This document shows positions 1 to 8,660 of a DNA stretch of 64,000 nt, one piece after another (within the stretch, counting starts at the first letter, position 1; the number at the start of each line of letters is the position of its first letter). A model generated the notes under the pieces. The model saw only the letters and a list, made by a program, of their open reading frames with translations, was not told where the DNA came from and ran no database searches. Position numbers and translations under genes: made by a program. Source of the DNA: Streptomyces rapamycinicus NRRL 5491 (GTDB lineage Bacteria > Actinomycetota > Actinomycetes > Streptomycetales > Streptomycetaceae); NCBI RefSeq assembly GCF_024298965.1, contig NZ_CP085193.1, positions 10,168,001-10,232,000 of the forward strand, written 5' to 3'.

Positions 1-515
1 TCTTCGCCCGGCTCGCGGGCGGTCGCGTCGGCTATGTGAAGGCCCATGGCGCGCTCTACAACGCGGCGGCCCGGCACACCGGGCACGCGGCCGCGATCGT
101 CGAGGCCGTGGCCCTGTACGACCGCGCGCTGCCGCTGCTGTGCCAGCCGCGCACCGCGGTCTGGGAACGGGCGGTGGCGGCCGGGGTCCGCCCGCTGGCC
201 GAGGGGTTCATCGACCGTGGCTACACCGACGAGGGGCTGCTGGTGCCGCGCTCCGCGCCCGGCGCCCTGATCACCGACCCGGCCGAGGCGGCCGAACGCG
301 CCCTGCGGATGGCGGAGTCGGGGACGGTGGTCTCGGTGAGCGGCGGCGTCGTACGGATCGCCCCGGACGGCGGGGAGCTGGCCGCGCTGTGCGTGCACAG
401 CGACACCCCGGGCGCGGCCGGGCTGGCCGCCGCCGTACGGGAGGCGCTGGCGTCGGGGGGTGTCGCGGTGGGCCCGCCCGGTGCCGCCGCGGACCGGGTC
501 GGGGTGCGGCCGTGA
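1..515 (+). CDS. pxpA: 5-oxoprolinase subunit A (LamB/YcsF family), C-terminal part
   Basis: Partial gene: the reading frame is open to the left edge and ends at TGA 513-515. The visible protein has the LamB/YcsF signature VKAHGALYN at positions 33-59, followed by the conserved PLAEGFIDRGY and LVPR motifs of this family (seen). PxpA works with PxpB and PxpC in ATP-dependent cleavage of 5-oxo-L-proline to glutamate in the cytoplasm (family knowledge). The stop overlaps the GTG start of the next gene in a GTGA arrangement, which indicates translational coupling. The N-terminal portion lies outside the window. Confidence 0.93.
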   Translation, partial: FARLAGGRVGYVKAHGALYNAAARHTGHAAAIVEAVALYDRALPLLCQPRTAVWERAVAAGVRPLAEGFIDRGYTDEGLLVPRSAPGALITDPAEAAERALRMAESGTVVSVSGGVVRIAPDGGELAALCVHSDTPGAAGLAAAVREALASGGVAVGPPGAAADRVGVRP

Positions 516-1270
516 CCCCGGCGGAGGTGCCGCCCGCGGACGTGAGCCCGGCGGACGTGTCTCCGGCGGAGGTGCCGCCTCCGGGTGTGCCGACCGCGGA
601 CATGACGCCTGCGGACGTGACGTCTGTGACGGCAACGTCAGGCAAAACGATTCTGCGGAGGGCCGGCGACCGTGGCTGGCTGATCGAGTGCGCGGACCGG
701 CACCCCGCCGAGGTCGCCACCTCGATCCGCGCCCAGCTCTGGGCGTCGGGGCTGCGGGAGGTCGTGCCCGCCGCCACGACCGTGCTGGTGGTGGCGGAGA
801 ACGCCGCCGGGATGGGCAAGCTCGCCGCCGGGCTGCGCACCGTGCTCGACGGGTCCGGCGCGCACCGCACCGGACCGCCGCCCGGCAGGCGGATCGTGAT
901 CCCGGTCCGCTACGACGGCCCGGACCTGCCCGAGGTCGCCGAACGCCTCGGCCTGGCCCCGGAGGAGGTCGCGCGGCGGCACGGCGCGGGGGAGTACCGG
1001 GTCGGCTTCTTCGGCTTCGCGCCCGGCTTCGCGTATCTGGACGGCGTACCGGAGAGCCTGCGGCTGCCCCGGCTGTCCAGCCCGCGGCCGAGAGTGGCCG
1101 CCGGGGTGGTGGCCATCGCCGGGAACCAGACGGTGGTCTACCCCGGCGGAACTCCCGGCGGCTGGCACCAGATCGGCGTCACCACCACCCGGCTGTGGGA
1201 CGTGACGGCCGAACCGCCGAACCGGCTCGCGGTCGGCGACCGGATCGTCTTCGAGGCGGTGACGCCATGA
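512..1270 (+). CDS. pxpB: 5-oxoprolinase subunit B (KipI/AHS1 domain)
   Basis: The core from about residue 45 is an AHS1 (KipI-like) domain. The motifs YRVGFFGFAPGFAYLDG, LPRLSSPRPRVAAG and YPGGTPGGWHQIG are typical of allophanate-hydrolase subunit 1 / PxpB (seen). GTG 512 overlaps the pxpA stop and was chosen because of that coupling. ATG 602 is an alternative that would remove an unusual repetitive Pro-Ala-Asp-Val leader. The stop overlaps the pxpC start as ATGA. B. subtilis KipI also inhibits the sporulation kinase KinA, but here the full pxpABC order argues for 5-oxoprolinase as the main role. Confidence 0.93.
   Translation: MTPAEVPPADVSPADVSPAEVPPPGVPTADMTPADVTSVTATSGKTILRRAGDRGWLIECADRHPAEVATSIRAQLWASGLREVVPAATTVLVVAENAAGMGKLAAGLRTVLDGSGAHRTGPPPGRRIVIPVRYDGPDLPEVAERLGLAPEEVARRHGAGEYRVGFFGFAPGFAYLDGVPESLRLPRLSSPRPRVAAGVVAIAGNQTVVYPGGTPGGWHQIGVTTTRLWDVTAEPPNRLAVGDRIVFEAVTP
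515..634 (+). repeat. Degenerate in-frame tandem repeat at pxpB 5' end
   Basis: Roughly 15-bp units resembling CCGGCGGACGTGTCT recur about seven times and encode PAEVPPADVSPADVSPAEV and similar. They lie between the GTG start (512) and the conserved AHS1 domain. This may be a non-essential leader, or an untranslated stretch if ATG 602 is the real start. Confidence 0.7.
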
Positions 1271-2205
1271 CGGTCACCTCCGCCGCCCCGGGCCGCCGGA
1301 CCCGCCCCCGGCACCGGCCACCGGGCCCCGGCACCGGCCCGCGGCCCGCCGTACTGACGGTCGTCCAGGCGGGCCCGGCGGCCAGCGTGCAGGACCTGGG
1401 CCGTCCGGGGATGGCCCATCTGGGCGTGCCCGCCTCCGGTCCGGCCGACCGGCGCAGCTTCCGGCTCGCCAACAGGCTGGCCGGGAACCCGGAGGACACC
1501 CCGGCCCTGGAGGCCACCCTCGGCGGCCTCGCGATCACCCTCTCCACCAGCCGCCATGTGGCGGTCACCGGGGCCCCGGCGCCGCTGACGGTCGACGGGG
1601 TGCCGGTCGACGGCGCGCCGCGGCTCTGGCTCCGTGCCGGATCGGTGCTCGCCATCGGCCGCCCCTGGGCGGGCTGCCGCGCCTACCTCGCCGTCTCCGG
1701 CGGGATCGAGGCGGAGCGGGTGCTGGGGTCGGCCTCGCGCGACTCCCTCACCGGGCTCGGCCCCGACCAGGTGCGCGCCGGGGCGGAGTACGGACTGGGG
1801 CCGGTGCGCCCGGTCCCGGCGATCCCGCTGGAGCTGGCGTTCAGCGTCGTCCCGCACGGCGGCCCGGCCACCGTCCGGTTCCGCTGGGGCCCGCGGCACG
1901 AGCTGTTCGGCGCCGCGGACCGGCACCGGCTCACCACCACGCCCTGGCGGGTCTCCGCCCAGTGCGACCGGGTGGGCGCGCGGCTGACCGGACCGCCGCT
2001 GGCCATCGGCTCGGTCGACCTGCCCAGCGAGGGGACGGTACGCGGCGCCATCCAGGTGCCGCCGTCGGGCGAGCCCATCGTCTTCCTCGCCGACCACCCG
2101 GTCACCGGCGGCTACCCCGTCATCGGGGTGGTCACCGACGCCGACATCGATCTCGTCGGCCAGACCCTCCCCGGGGACGAGCTCCGGCTCGCCCCCGTCC
2201 ACTGA
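1267..2205 (+). CDS. pxpC: 5-oxoprolinase subunit C (KipA/AHS2 domain)
   Basis: A 312-aa biotin-dependent carboxyltransferase-like (AHS2) protein. Diagnostic motifs are VQDLGRPGMAHLGVPASGPAD near residue 38, the YLAVSGGI segment, and IGSVDLPSEGTVRGAIQVPPSGEPI with LADHPVTGGYPVIG near the C-terminus (seen). It completes the PxpABC complex, which hydrolyses 5-oxoproline with ATP. The first 30 residues are rich in Pro/Arg and absent from the core family. Start ATG overlaps the pxpB stop by 4 nt. Confidence 0.94.
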   Translation: MTVTSAAPGRRTRPRHRPPGPGTGPRPAVLTVVQAGPAASVQDLGRPGMAHLGVPASGPADRRSFRLANRLAGNPEDTPALEATLGGLAITLSTSRHVAVTGAPAPLTVDGVPVDGAPRLWLRAGSVLAIGRPWAGCRAYLAVSGGIEAERVLGSASRDSLTGLGPDQVRAGAEYGLGPVRPVPAIPLELAFSVVPHGGPATVRFRWGPRHELFGAADRHRLTTTPWRVSAQCDRVGARLTGPPLAIGSVDLPSEGTVRGAIQVPPSGEPIVFLADHPVTGGYPVIGVVTDADIDLVGQTLPGDELRLAPVH

Positions 2206-2224
2206 ACCCGCCCTGTGAACCCCT

Positions 2225-2257
2225 GAAACACCCTGCGAACGAAACACCCTGCGAAAC
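2225..2257 (+). repeat. 16-bp direct repeat in leader of VOC gene
   Basis: GAAACACCCTGCGAAC (2225-2240) is followed directly by GAAACACCCTGCGAAA (2241-2256), with a weaker third copy just upstream (CCCTGTGAAC). It lies between pxpC and the VOC gene, just before the AAGGAG ribosome site. Confidence 0.8.
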
Positions 2258-2274
2258 TTCAAGGAGACACGCAT

Positions 2275-2727
2275 ATGACCGCTCAGCCCGACTCCCTCGT
2301 CCCCTTCCACCTGGCCATCCCGGTGGACGACATCGACGCCGCCCGGGAGTTCTACGGCAAGGTGCTCGGCTTCGCCGAGGGCCGCTCGGACACCAAGTGG
2401 ATCGACTGGAACTTCGGTGGCCACCAGGTCGTCACCCACCAGGTCGGCGACGGCCCGTCCGGGACGCCGCGCGACGGCGTCGCCGGGACCAACCCGGTCG
2501 ACGGCCACCAGGTGCCGGTGCCGCACTTCGGCCTGGTGCTGCCGGTGCCGGAGTTCCAGCAGCTGGCCGAGCGGCTCACCGCGGCGGGCACGGAGTTCGT
2601 GATCGAGCCGTACGTCCGCTTCCAGGGCGAGCCCGGTGAGCAGTGGACGATGTTCTTCCTCGACCCGGCGGGCAACGCGCTGGAGTTCAAGGCGTTCGCC
2701 GACCTCGGGCAGCTCTTCGCCGTCTGA
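2275..2727 (+). CDS. VOC family protein (glyoxalase/dioxygenase fold)
   Basis: A 150-aa single VOC domain pair. The first module starts [24 protein letters not shown], the second [19 protein letters not shown], and the protein ends with [15 protein letters not shown]. Candidate metal ligands are His in FHLAIP, His in PHFGL and Glu in LEFKAF (seen). An AAGGAG site sits about 10 nt upstream of the ATG. It lies in the 5-oxoproline cluster, 69 nt after pxpC, so it may act on a related metabolite, but the substrate cannot be read from sequence. Confidence 0.85.
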   Translation: MTAQPDSLVPFHLAIPVDDIDAAREFYGKVLGFAEGRSDTKWIDWNFGGHQVVTHQVGDGPSGTPRDGVAGTNPVDGHQVPVPHFGLVLPVPEFQQLAERLTAAGTEFVIEPYVRFQGEPGEQWTMFFLDPAGNALEFKAFADLGQLFAV

Positions 2728-2934
2728 TCCGCCACCCGCCAGGCGGTCCTCATCCGCCCGGCGGTCTTCACCGACCCACTGACCCACCGGCGCAGCGGCG
2801 CCCGGCCCGGCAGGACGACGGTCATCAGCAGGAGGACTGGTCCCGCGGATGACCGTCGTACGGGCCCCCGGCGCCGTACCGGCGGCACTGACAGCACATC
2901 CCGGCCAAAGGACATGTCAGACCCGGAGGAACCC

Positions 2935-4269
2935 ATGACGAGCGTATCAACGGCCTCAACGGCACCCGGAGACACCGGGGACGCGGCCGCCGTGGCCACC
3001 GCGGCGCGCGGCGGCCCGCGCCGGGCGGCGCTGGCGGCGGCCGCCGGCACCGCCATCGAGTACTACGAGTTCGGCGTCTACAGCTATCTGGCCGTGGTCA
3101 TCGGCCCGCACTTCTTTCCCGGGGACGACCCCACCGCCGCGCTGCTGGCCACGCTCGCGGTGTTCGGCAGCGCGTTCCTGATGCGGCCGCTGGGCGGCAT
3201 CGTGCTCGGGCGGCTCGGGGACCGCGTGGGGCGCAAGCCCGTACTGATCCTCACCGTGACCGGGATGGGCGGCGCCACCGCGGCCGTCGGGCTGCTGCCC
3301 ACGGCCGAGGCCGTCGGCGTGGCCGCGCCCGTCGCCCTGCTGGTGGTGCGGCTCGCGCAGGGGTTCTTCGCGGGCGGTGAGGTGACCGGTTCGGCCACGT
3401 ATCTCGCCGAGTCGGCCCCGGCCGGGCGGCGTGGCTTCTTCGGGGCCTTCACCCCGGTCGGGGTGGCCCTCGGCGGCGGGGCCGCGGCCCTGGTCGCGGG
3501 CGTCACCACGACCGCGCTGAGCGAGCGCCAGCTCGACGCCTGGGGATGGCGCATACCGTTCCTGCTCTCGCTGCCCCTGGTCGTCGTCGCCCTGATCGCC
3601 CGCAACCGGCTCGCGGACTCCGAGGGCTTCCTCGCGGCGAAGTCGGAGCGGGCCACCGCCAAGGCGCCGCTGACCGAGGTGTTCACCCGCCACCGCGGGC
3701 CGGTGCTGAAGGTGACCCTGCTGGCCATCGGCTCCAACTGCGGCTACTGGGTCGGCCTGATCTTCATGAACATCTACCTGACCACCGACCTCGGCTACCC
3801 CAAGGGCTCCACCTTCTGGATCATGGGCGGGATCAGCCTGTTCGTGGCCGTCCTGATGCCGGTGTGCGGGGCGCTGTCGGACCGGTGGGGACGCAAGCGG
3901 CTCATCACCATCGGCTTCGCCGGGTACGCGGTCCTGGTCGTCCCCGCGATGCTGGTCATGGGGTTGGGCAGCTTCCCGCTCGCCGTCGCGGCCATGGTGG
4001 TGCTGGCCCTGCCCATGCCGGTCGTCCAGTCCGTCACGTACCCGACGTACGCCGAGCTGTTCCCGACCCGGGTGCGGTACACCGGGCTCTCGTTCAGCTT
4101 CAACATCGGCACCATCGTCGGCGGCGGGCTCAGCCCCTATCTGTCCACCTGGCTGATCTCGGCCACCGGCAGTCTGCTCGCCCCGGGCTTCCTGCTGATG
4201 GCGACCGTGGTGGTCGCCCTGCTGACGCTGCGCACCGTCTCCGAGTCCAGCCACCGGGAACTGGCGTGA
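2935..4269 (+). CDS. MFS transporter, metabolite:H+ symporter (MHS) type
   Basis: A 12-TM major facilitator protein of about 444 aa. The opening [19 protein letters not shown] and the loop [11 protein letters not shown] are MHS-family hallmarks (ProP/ShiA/KgtP type, which import organic acids, betaines or amino-acid derivatives by proton symport). A second Asp-Arg-x-Gly-Arg-Lys loop (DRWGRKR) starts the second half. ATG 2935 is preferred because GGAGGA lies at 2925-2930; the upstream ATG 2914 has its purine run only 1-2 nt away. The position after pxpABC and 4-nt overlap with the DUF1445 gene suggest uptake of 5-oxoproline or a related acid (inference). Confidence 0.9.
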   Translation: MTSVSTASTAPGDTGDAAAVATAARGGPRRAALAAAAGTAIEYYEFGVYSYLAVVIGPHFFPGDDPTAALLATLAVFGSAFLMRPLGGIVLGRLGDRVGRKPVLILTVTGMGGATAAVGLLPTAEAVGVAAPVALLVVRLAQGFFAGGEVTGSATYLAESAPAGRRGFFGAFTPVGVALGGGAAALVAGVTTTALSERQLDAWGWRIPFLLSLPLVVVALIARNRLADSEGFLAAKSERATAKAPLTEVFTRHRGPVLKVTLLAIGSNCGYWVGLIFMNIYLTTDLGYPKGSTFWIMGGISLFVAVLMPVCGALSDRWGRKRLITIGFAGYAVLVVPAMLVMGLGSFPLAVAAMVVLALPMPVVQSVTYPTYAELFPTRVRYTGLSFSFNIGTIVGGGLSPYLSTWLISATGSLLAPGFLLMATVVVALLTLRTVSESSHRELA

Positions 4270-5105
4270 CGGCCGCCGTGCGGCCCGGCCCCGGCGCCTC
4301 CCGAGATGGCCTTCCCGAGGACGTCCCCGCCACCCCGGCGGCGCTGCGGCGCCGGGGGGCGGACGGCCGGTGGACCGGGCCCACGGCCGGTCTGCTGGAC
4401 GGGTACCAGCAGGCCAACCTCGTGATCGTGCCGCGCGACCTGGCCTTCGACTTCCTGCTGTACTGCACCCGCAACCCCGCGCCCTGCCCCGTCCTCGCCG
4501 TCACCGAGCCCGGCGATCCGGTGGTGCGGCTCGGCACGACCGTCGCCGACCTGCGGACGGACCTGCCGCGCTACCGGATCTGGCACGACGGCGAACTCGC
4601 CGCCGAACCACACGACATCACCGCCCACTGGCGCCCGGACGCGGTCGGCTTCCTCCTCGGTTGCAGCCACACCTTCGAGGGCCCGCTGCGCGCCGCGGGC
4701 GTCCCGGTCCGGTACGCCCCGGAGTCCGCGGCGCCGCCCGTCTACGTCACCGACGTGGCCACCCGCCCCGCCGGGCGGCTGTCCGGACCGCTGGTGGTCA
4801 GCATGCGCGCGATACCGGCCCGCCTGGTGGCGCGCGCCGTCGAGATCACCGCCCGCTATCCGGCCGGGCACGGGGCCCCGGTGCACATCGGCGACCCCGC
4901 CGCGCTCGGCATCGCCGACCTGACCCGGCCGGACTTCGGACCATCCCCGGTCGTCGAGGACGGCGACGTCCCGGTGTTCTGGGCCTGCGGGGTGACACCC
5001 CAACTGGCGCTCCCCGCCACCCGCGCCCCGTACACCATCACCCACTACCCGGGCCATATGTTCGTCTTCGACCACACCGTCGACGCGGGCCCGGCACCGG
5101 GGTGA
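4266..5105 (+). CDS. DUF1445 family protein (YcsI / D-glutamate cyclase-like hydro-lyase)
   Basis: A 279-aa protein with the DUF1445 pattern: [49 protein letters not shown] [13 protein letters not shown], and a C-terminal [11 protein letters not shown]...[12 protein letters not shown]. The mammalian relative DGLUCY converts D-glutamate to 5-oxo-D-proline, and ycsI sits in the B. subtilis ycsF-kip cluster (family knowledge). GTG 4266 overlaps the transporter stop as GTGA. Its place beside pxpABC suggests a shared glutamate/5-oxoproline pathway. The start is less sure because the first 30 residues are not conserved-looking. Confidence 0.85.
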   Translation: MTAAVRPGPGASRDGLPEDVPATPAALRRRGADGRWTGPTAGLLDGYQQANLVIVPRDLAFDFLLYCTRNPAPCPVLAVTEPGDPVVRLGTTVADLRTDLPRYRIWHDGELAAEPHDITAHWRPDAVGFLLGCSHTFEGPLRAAGVPVRYAPESAAPPVYVTDVATRPAGRLSGPLVVSMRAIPARLVARAVEITARYPAGHGAPVHIGDPAALGIADLTRPDFGPSPVVEDGDVPVFWACGVTPQLALPATRAPYTITHYPGHMFVFDHTVDAGPAPG

Positions 5106-5109
5106 ACGG

Positions 5110-5131
5110 CCCGCCGCGGTCCGGCGGCGGG
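5110..5131. terminator. Bidirectional hairpin terminator
   Basis: CCCGCCGC / GCGGCGGG form a perfect 8-bp stem with a 6-nt loop, followed by TGTTT on the plus strand. It sits between convergent stops at 5105 and 5136. Confidence 0.75.
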
Positions 5132-5135
5132 TGTT

Positions 5136-6602
5136 TCAGGGAGCGATGCCCACGCCGTCGATCCGGCTCCAGGCCCGCTCCTGGGCGGACGTCATGGCCG
5201 GCCAGGTCAGTCCGCCCGGCCGGGGCCGGACATGAGAGGCGTAGGGCTTGGGGCGGAAGCCGGAGTCGTAGAAGCACCCGGTGCCGTAGACGCGGTCGAA
5301 CGTGGCGCAGGAGGACGCGATGGACCGCGGTGTGGGCTTGCTGCCCGTGCGCACCCAGGAGTCCAGGGCGGCGATGGAGTTGGCGTACTCCGCGTCGCTC
5401 AGCTCGCTGTGTTCGCTCTCCTCGGTGAAGGTCTGCACGAGGTGCTTCCCGCGGTGCGCGCCATCGACCGTCGCCCGGTACGCCGACTCGTGCTCGACGA
5501 ATGCCGTGGGGTCGTCGATGGCGTGCATCGTCAGCACCGGGATGGACACGCGCCCGGTGAGGTCGCTGTCGTAGGAGAGGTCACGCCGGGCGTCGGGGGC
5601 GGCGGAGAAGCGCTCGACGCCCGCGTTCAGCGCCGTGTCGTCGTGTGAACCGGAGTACCACACGCCCCGGTTGCTGAACGGATTGCGGTCGCCGAGCCGG
5701 CTGTGCACGATGTCGCGGAAGGTGAACACCGAGAACCGCAGATGGGACTCCAGGGCCCGCTCCGGAAGGCGTGTCACGGCGAGGATGTCGTCGAGGTTGC
5801 GCTGCTGCGCCGCGGTGCGCTCCGCGGGGGCGGAGGCGTAGCCGGTGCACTCCTGAAGGCGGGCGCGCAGCCCGGCCGTCGTCAGGGTCGACCCGGGGCG
5901 CAGCCCCTGCCACAGCGGGTACTGGGGCTCGCTGGGGCGGGGCAGGTTGCGGCAGTAGTACTGGTAGACCACGCGCAGGTCGACGCGATAGTCGTAGCCC
6001 CGGGAGCCGCCGCCCAGGACACCGCTGGTGAGGAGGGCGCCGTCGTAGGGGCCGTTCTTCCCGACGTACGTCTCCACGACCTTGGCGGCGACGTTTCCGC
6101 CCCAGGACTGGCCGTGTACGTACGTCCGCTCGGGCTTGCCGAAGTCCGCCACGAACAGGCGGCGCAGATTCTCGGTGTCGGCGGCCGCCATGCGCGTTCC
6201 GTAGCCACCTCGCCGGTAGGAGGAGCCCGCCCAGGCATAGCCCTCGGACACCATCACCGACCAGCGGTCCAGGTCGCCGACGCTCCGCTCGGGATCGGAC
6301 CCCTCGCCGAGGTCGGGACCGCCGTGGGAGTGGACGATCAGCGACCCGTTCCACTTCTTCGGAATGGCGATCGCGTAGTACGCCCCGTTGCTGTCCTTGC
6401 CGGTGTAACACGTGGCCTTGTCGCCCACGCTCGCCGGGCACGCGACCGGTGCGGGGCGCGGCTGGGCCGCCTGGACCGGACCGGCACCGCCCAGCGTCCC
6501 CGCCACGACGCCCGCGATGCCGACGGTCGACGCCACGGCACGCCGCATACGCGCCAGGCCTCGCGGAAGGGAGGAAGGTACGTTCCGACTCGAGCTGTGC
6601 AC
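5136..6602 (-). CDS. Secreted alpha/beta hydrolase
   Basis: A protein of about 488 aa with an Arg-rich N-region, hydrophobic core (AVASTVGIAGVVAGTLGGAG) and AQA cleavage site, so it is exported. The mature part has LIVHSHGGPDLG (oxyanion region) and the nucleophile elbow GQSWGG, and late HAIDDP and EESEHSELSD could supply the acid and His of a triad (seen). Substrate unknown; an esterase or peptidase of this fold is likely. GTG 6602 is chosen because AGGAG lies 7 nt upstream; ATG 6548 is an alternative with no ribosome site. It is divergent from an AraC regulator, which may control it. Confidence 0.8.
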   Translation of the reverse strand: MHSSSRNVPSSLPRGLARMRRAVASTVGIAGVVAGTLGGAGPVQAAQPRPAPVACPASVGDKATCYTGKDSNGAYYAIAIPKKWNGSLIVHSHGGPDLGEGSDPERSVGDLDRWSVMVSEGYAWAGSSYRRGGYGTRMAAADTENLRRLFVADFGKPERTYVHGQSWGGNVAAKVVETYVGKNGPYDGALLTSGVLGGGSRGYDYRVDLRVVYQYYCRNLPRPSEPQYPLWQGLRPGSTLTTAGLRARLQECTGYASAPAERTAAQQRNLDDILAVTRLPERALESHLRFSVFTFRDIVHSRLGDRNPFSNRGVWYSGSHDDTALNAGVERFSAAPDARRDLSYDSDLTGRVSIPVLTMHAIDDPTAFVEHESAYRATVDGAHRGKHLVQTFTEESEHSELSDAEYANSIAALDSWVRTGSKPTPRSIASSCATFDRVYGTGCFYDSGFRPKPYASHVRPRPGGLTWPAMTSAQERAWSRIDGVGIAP

Positions 6603-6651
6603 AGCAACGCTCCTGACCTCAGTGGCGCTCCCTCGCGCCAGGCGTTGTGAT

Positions 6652-6704
6652 GTTAAGGACACCTGTTCTGCCGACACCATCGAGCAGGGAGTTCTGTTCT
6701 TAAC
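6652..6704. promoter_or_regulatory. Inverted repeat in divergent hydrolase/AraC promoter region
   Basis: GTTAAGGACA (6652-6661) and TGTTCTTAAC (6695-6704) form a 9-of-10 inverted repeat with a 33-nt spacer, in a locally A+T-rich stretch between the divergent genes. A candidate AraC operator pair. Confidence 0.5.
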
Positions 6705-6743
6705 GTGCACGGCCGGAGGAGGCCGTGGTGCTGCAATGGACCC

Positions 6744-7649
6744 ATGTCCCTCGACGAGCTCCGCACCCTGCTGGCCCGGCATGCCCGGCCCGACTGGACC
6801 ACCGCCATCGACGGCGTCCTCGTCTCGAAGGTCGACCGGCCGGATCCGCCGGCGCCCGCCATGTCCGGCATGGTGCTCGCGGTCATCGCCCAGGGCAGCA
6901 AACGCCTCGCGCTGGGCGACCGGGTGTACGCGTACGGACCCGGGCAGTATCTGGTGGCATCCGTCGACCTGCCCGTCACCGGGCAGTTCACCCAGGCCGA
7001 CCCCGAGCAGCCGGCGCTCGGCTTCGGTCTCACGCTGGAGCCGTCCGCCGTCGCCGAACTGCTGTTGCGAGCCGGTCCCGGAGACACACCCCCCGTGGGC
7101 GGAGGCGTTCCGTCGGGGATCGCGGTCAGCGAGGCTTCGGCCGCGCTGCTCGACGCGGTGATCCGGCTGCTGCGCCTGCTCGACGAACCCCGCGACCGGG
7201 CCGTACTGGCGCCGCTGGTCAAGCGCGAGATCCTGTGGCGCGTGATCACCGGAGAGCAGGGGGCGACGGTTCGGCAGCTCGGCCTGGCCGACAGCGGGCT
7301 CAGCCATGTCTCCCGGGCCGTGCGCTGGATCCGGGAGCACTACGCGGAGCCGTTCCGGGTCGAGGACGTGGCGCGCAGGTCCGGCATGAGTGTCTCCGCC
7401 TTCTACCGCAACTTCCAGGCGGTGACCGCTATGAGCCCCATCCAGTTCCAGAAGCAGATCCGGCTCCAGGAGGCCCGGCTGCTGCTCGCCACCCATCCGA
7501 ACGACGTCACCGGGGTCGGCCAGCGGGTCGGCTACGACAACCCGTCGCAGTTCAGCCGGGAGTACCGCCGCCAGTTCGGCGCGCCCCCGAGCCGGGACGC
7601 GGCACGTCTGCGGGACACCGTACGCACCCCCGCGGGCGTCCTGCCCTGA
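6744..7649 (+). CDS. AraC family transcriptional regulator
   Basis: A 301-aa protein with an AraC_N/cupin-like sensor domain (about residues 15-180) and a C-terminal double helix-turn-helix (VRWIREHYAEPFRVEDVARRSGMSVSAFYRNFQAVT, then PIQFQKQIRLQEARLLL and GYDNPSQFSREYRRQFG) (seen). Start ATG 6744 gives the usual MSLDELRTLLARHA opening; no strong ribosome site is visible. The family often regulates adjacent oxidoreductases. Here the divergent hydrolase and the downstream SDR at 7805 are the likely targets (inference). Confidence 0.9.
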   Translation: MSLDELRTLLARHARPDWTTAIDGVLVSKVDRPDPPAPAMSGMVLAVIAQGSKRLALGDRVYAYGPGQYLVASVDLPVTGQFTQADPEQPALGFGLTLEPSAVAELLLRAGPGDTPPVGGGVPSGIAVSEASAALLDAVIRLLRLLDEPRDRAVLAPLVKREILWRVITGEQGATVRQLGLADSGLSHVSRAVRWIREHYAEPFRVEDVARRSGMSVSAFYRNFQAVTAMSPIQFQKQIRLQEARLLLATHPNDVTGVGQRVGYDNPSQFSREYRRQFGAPPSRDAARLRDTVRTPAGVLP

Positions 7650-7691
7650 GCGGGGCTGGGCCACCGGGAGGATCGTGCATGGGGGAGCGAG

Positions 7692-7703
7692 GATAGTTCT
7701 ATC
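7692..7703. promoter_or_regulatory. 12-bp palindrome upstream of SDR gene
   Basis: GATAGTTCTATC (5-bp arms around TT) lies about 100 nt upstream of the SDR start, in the 155-nt gap after the AraC gene. A+T-rich against the background; a possible operator. Confidence 0.4.
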
Positions 7704-7804
7704 GTTTCCGCAGGTCGGAGCGGTGCAATGGGAGTGCAAGTTCTCCCGCGGAGCAGGAAACGCCTGTTCCTCCGCGGATCCCACCACATCGCAGGGGTCA
7801 CACC

Positions 7805-8554
7805 ATGAACACCGTTCTGATCACTGGTACGTCGTCCGGGTACGGACGGGAGACCGCCCTCCACTTCCATGAGCGGGGGTGGCACGTCATCGCCACCATG
7901 CGGACGCCACGGCCGGGCGTCTTCCCCGAGTCGGACCGGTTCCGCGTCGTCGAACTCGACGTGACCAGGCCGGAAAGCATCGCCGCGGCACTCGAGGCGG
8001 CGGGGCCCATCGACGCCCTGGTCAACAACGCGGGCATCCCGTCGATGGGCGTGTTCGAGGGCGTCTCCATGGCCCACGTACGGGAGGTTTTCGAGACCAA
8101 CACCTTCGGGGTGATGGCGACGACCCAGGCGGTGCTGGCGCAGTTCCGCGAGCGCGGTTCCGGCGTGGTGGTCAATGTGACCTCCAGCGTGGTGCTGGGG
8201 CACATGCCGCTCACGGCCGTGTACAAGGCGAGCAAGCTGGCCGTCGAGGGGTTCACCTCATCCCTCGCGCTCGAACTCGCGCCCTTCGGTGTCCGGGCGA
8301 AGACGGTCGAGCCGGGCGCCTGTCTGACGACGAACTTCGGAGCCAGGTTGCCGAATGACGTTCCGCTGGAGGAGCAGGTCCCGGCGCCTTACGCGGCGTT
8401 CGCGAAGAAGTCCATGGCCGACTTCGCGGGCCAGGACGTGTTCACCAAGGAGAGCGACGTCGCCGAGACGGTGTGGCAAGCCGTGCACGACACCACCGGC
8501 CGGCTGCGCTTCCCGGCCGGTCCCGACGCGGTCCGGCTCGACCAGGCGAAGTGA
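7805..8554 (+). CDS. Short-chain dehydrogenase/reductase
   Basis: A 249-aa classical SDR. The Rossmann motif TGTSSGYG is at residues 7-14, NNAG at 74-77, catalytic Ser at 127/128, and YKASK with Tyr140 and Lys144 (seen). Cytoplasmic NAD(P)-dependent oxidoreductase; substrate unknown. It follows the AraC gene in the same direction, 155 nt away, a pairing often found in Streptomyces. A strong terminator follows. Confidence 0.92.
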   Translation: MNTVLITGTSSGYGRETALHFHERGWHVIATMRTPRPGVFPESDRFRVVELDVTRPESIAAALEAAGPIDALVNNAGIPSMGVFEGVSMAHVREVFETNTFGVMATTQAVLAQFRERGSGVVVNVTSSVVLGHMPLTAVYKASKLAVEGFTSSLALELAPFGVRAKTVEPGACLTTNFGARLPNDVPLEEQVPAPYAAFAKKSMADFAGQDVFTKESDVAETVWQAVHDTTGRLRFPAGPDAVRLDQAK

Positions 8555-8587
8555 CACCCACCGGCGGGCGAGGTGTTCACACTGGCG

Positions 8588-8622
8588 GACGGGGCGGAAC
8601 CTGCCGGAGGTTCCGCCCCGTC
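8588..8622. terminator. Strong bidirectional terminator
   Basis: GACGGGGCGGAACCT (8588-8602) and AGGTTCCGCCCCGTC (8608-8622) form a perfect 15-bp stem with a 5-nt loop, between convergent stops at 8554 and 8661. Confidence 0.88.
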
Positions 8623-8660
8623 CCCTGTGCGCCCGTCCCCTGTGCGTCAGGCTTCGGCCG

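Noticed and set aside
6603..7787. N-terminal extension of the 5136-6602 hydrolase to an 883-residue protein
   Set aside because: The extension runs antisense through the AraC gene and would bury the signal peptide; GTG 6602 has a ribosome site.
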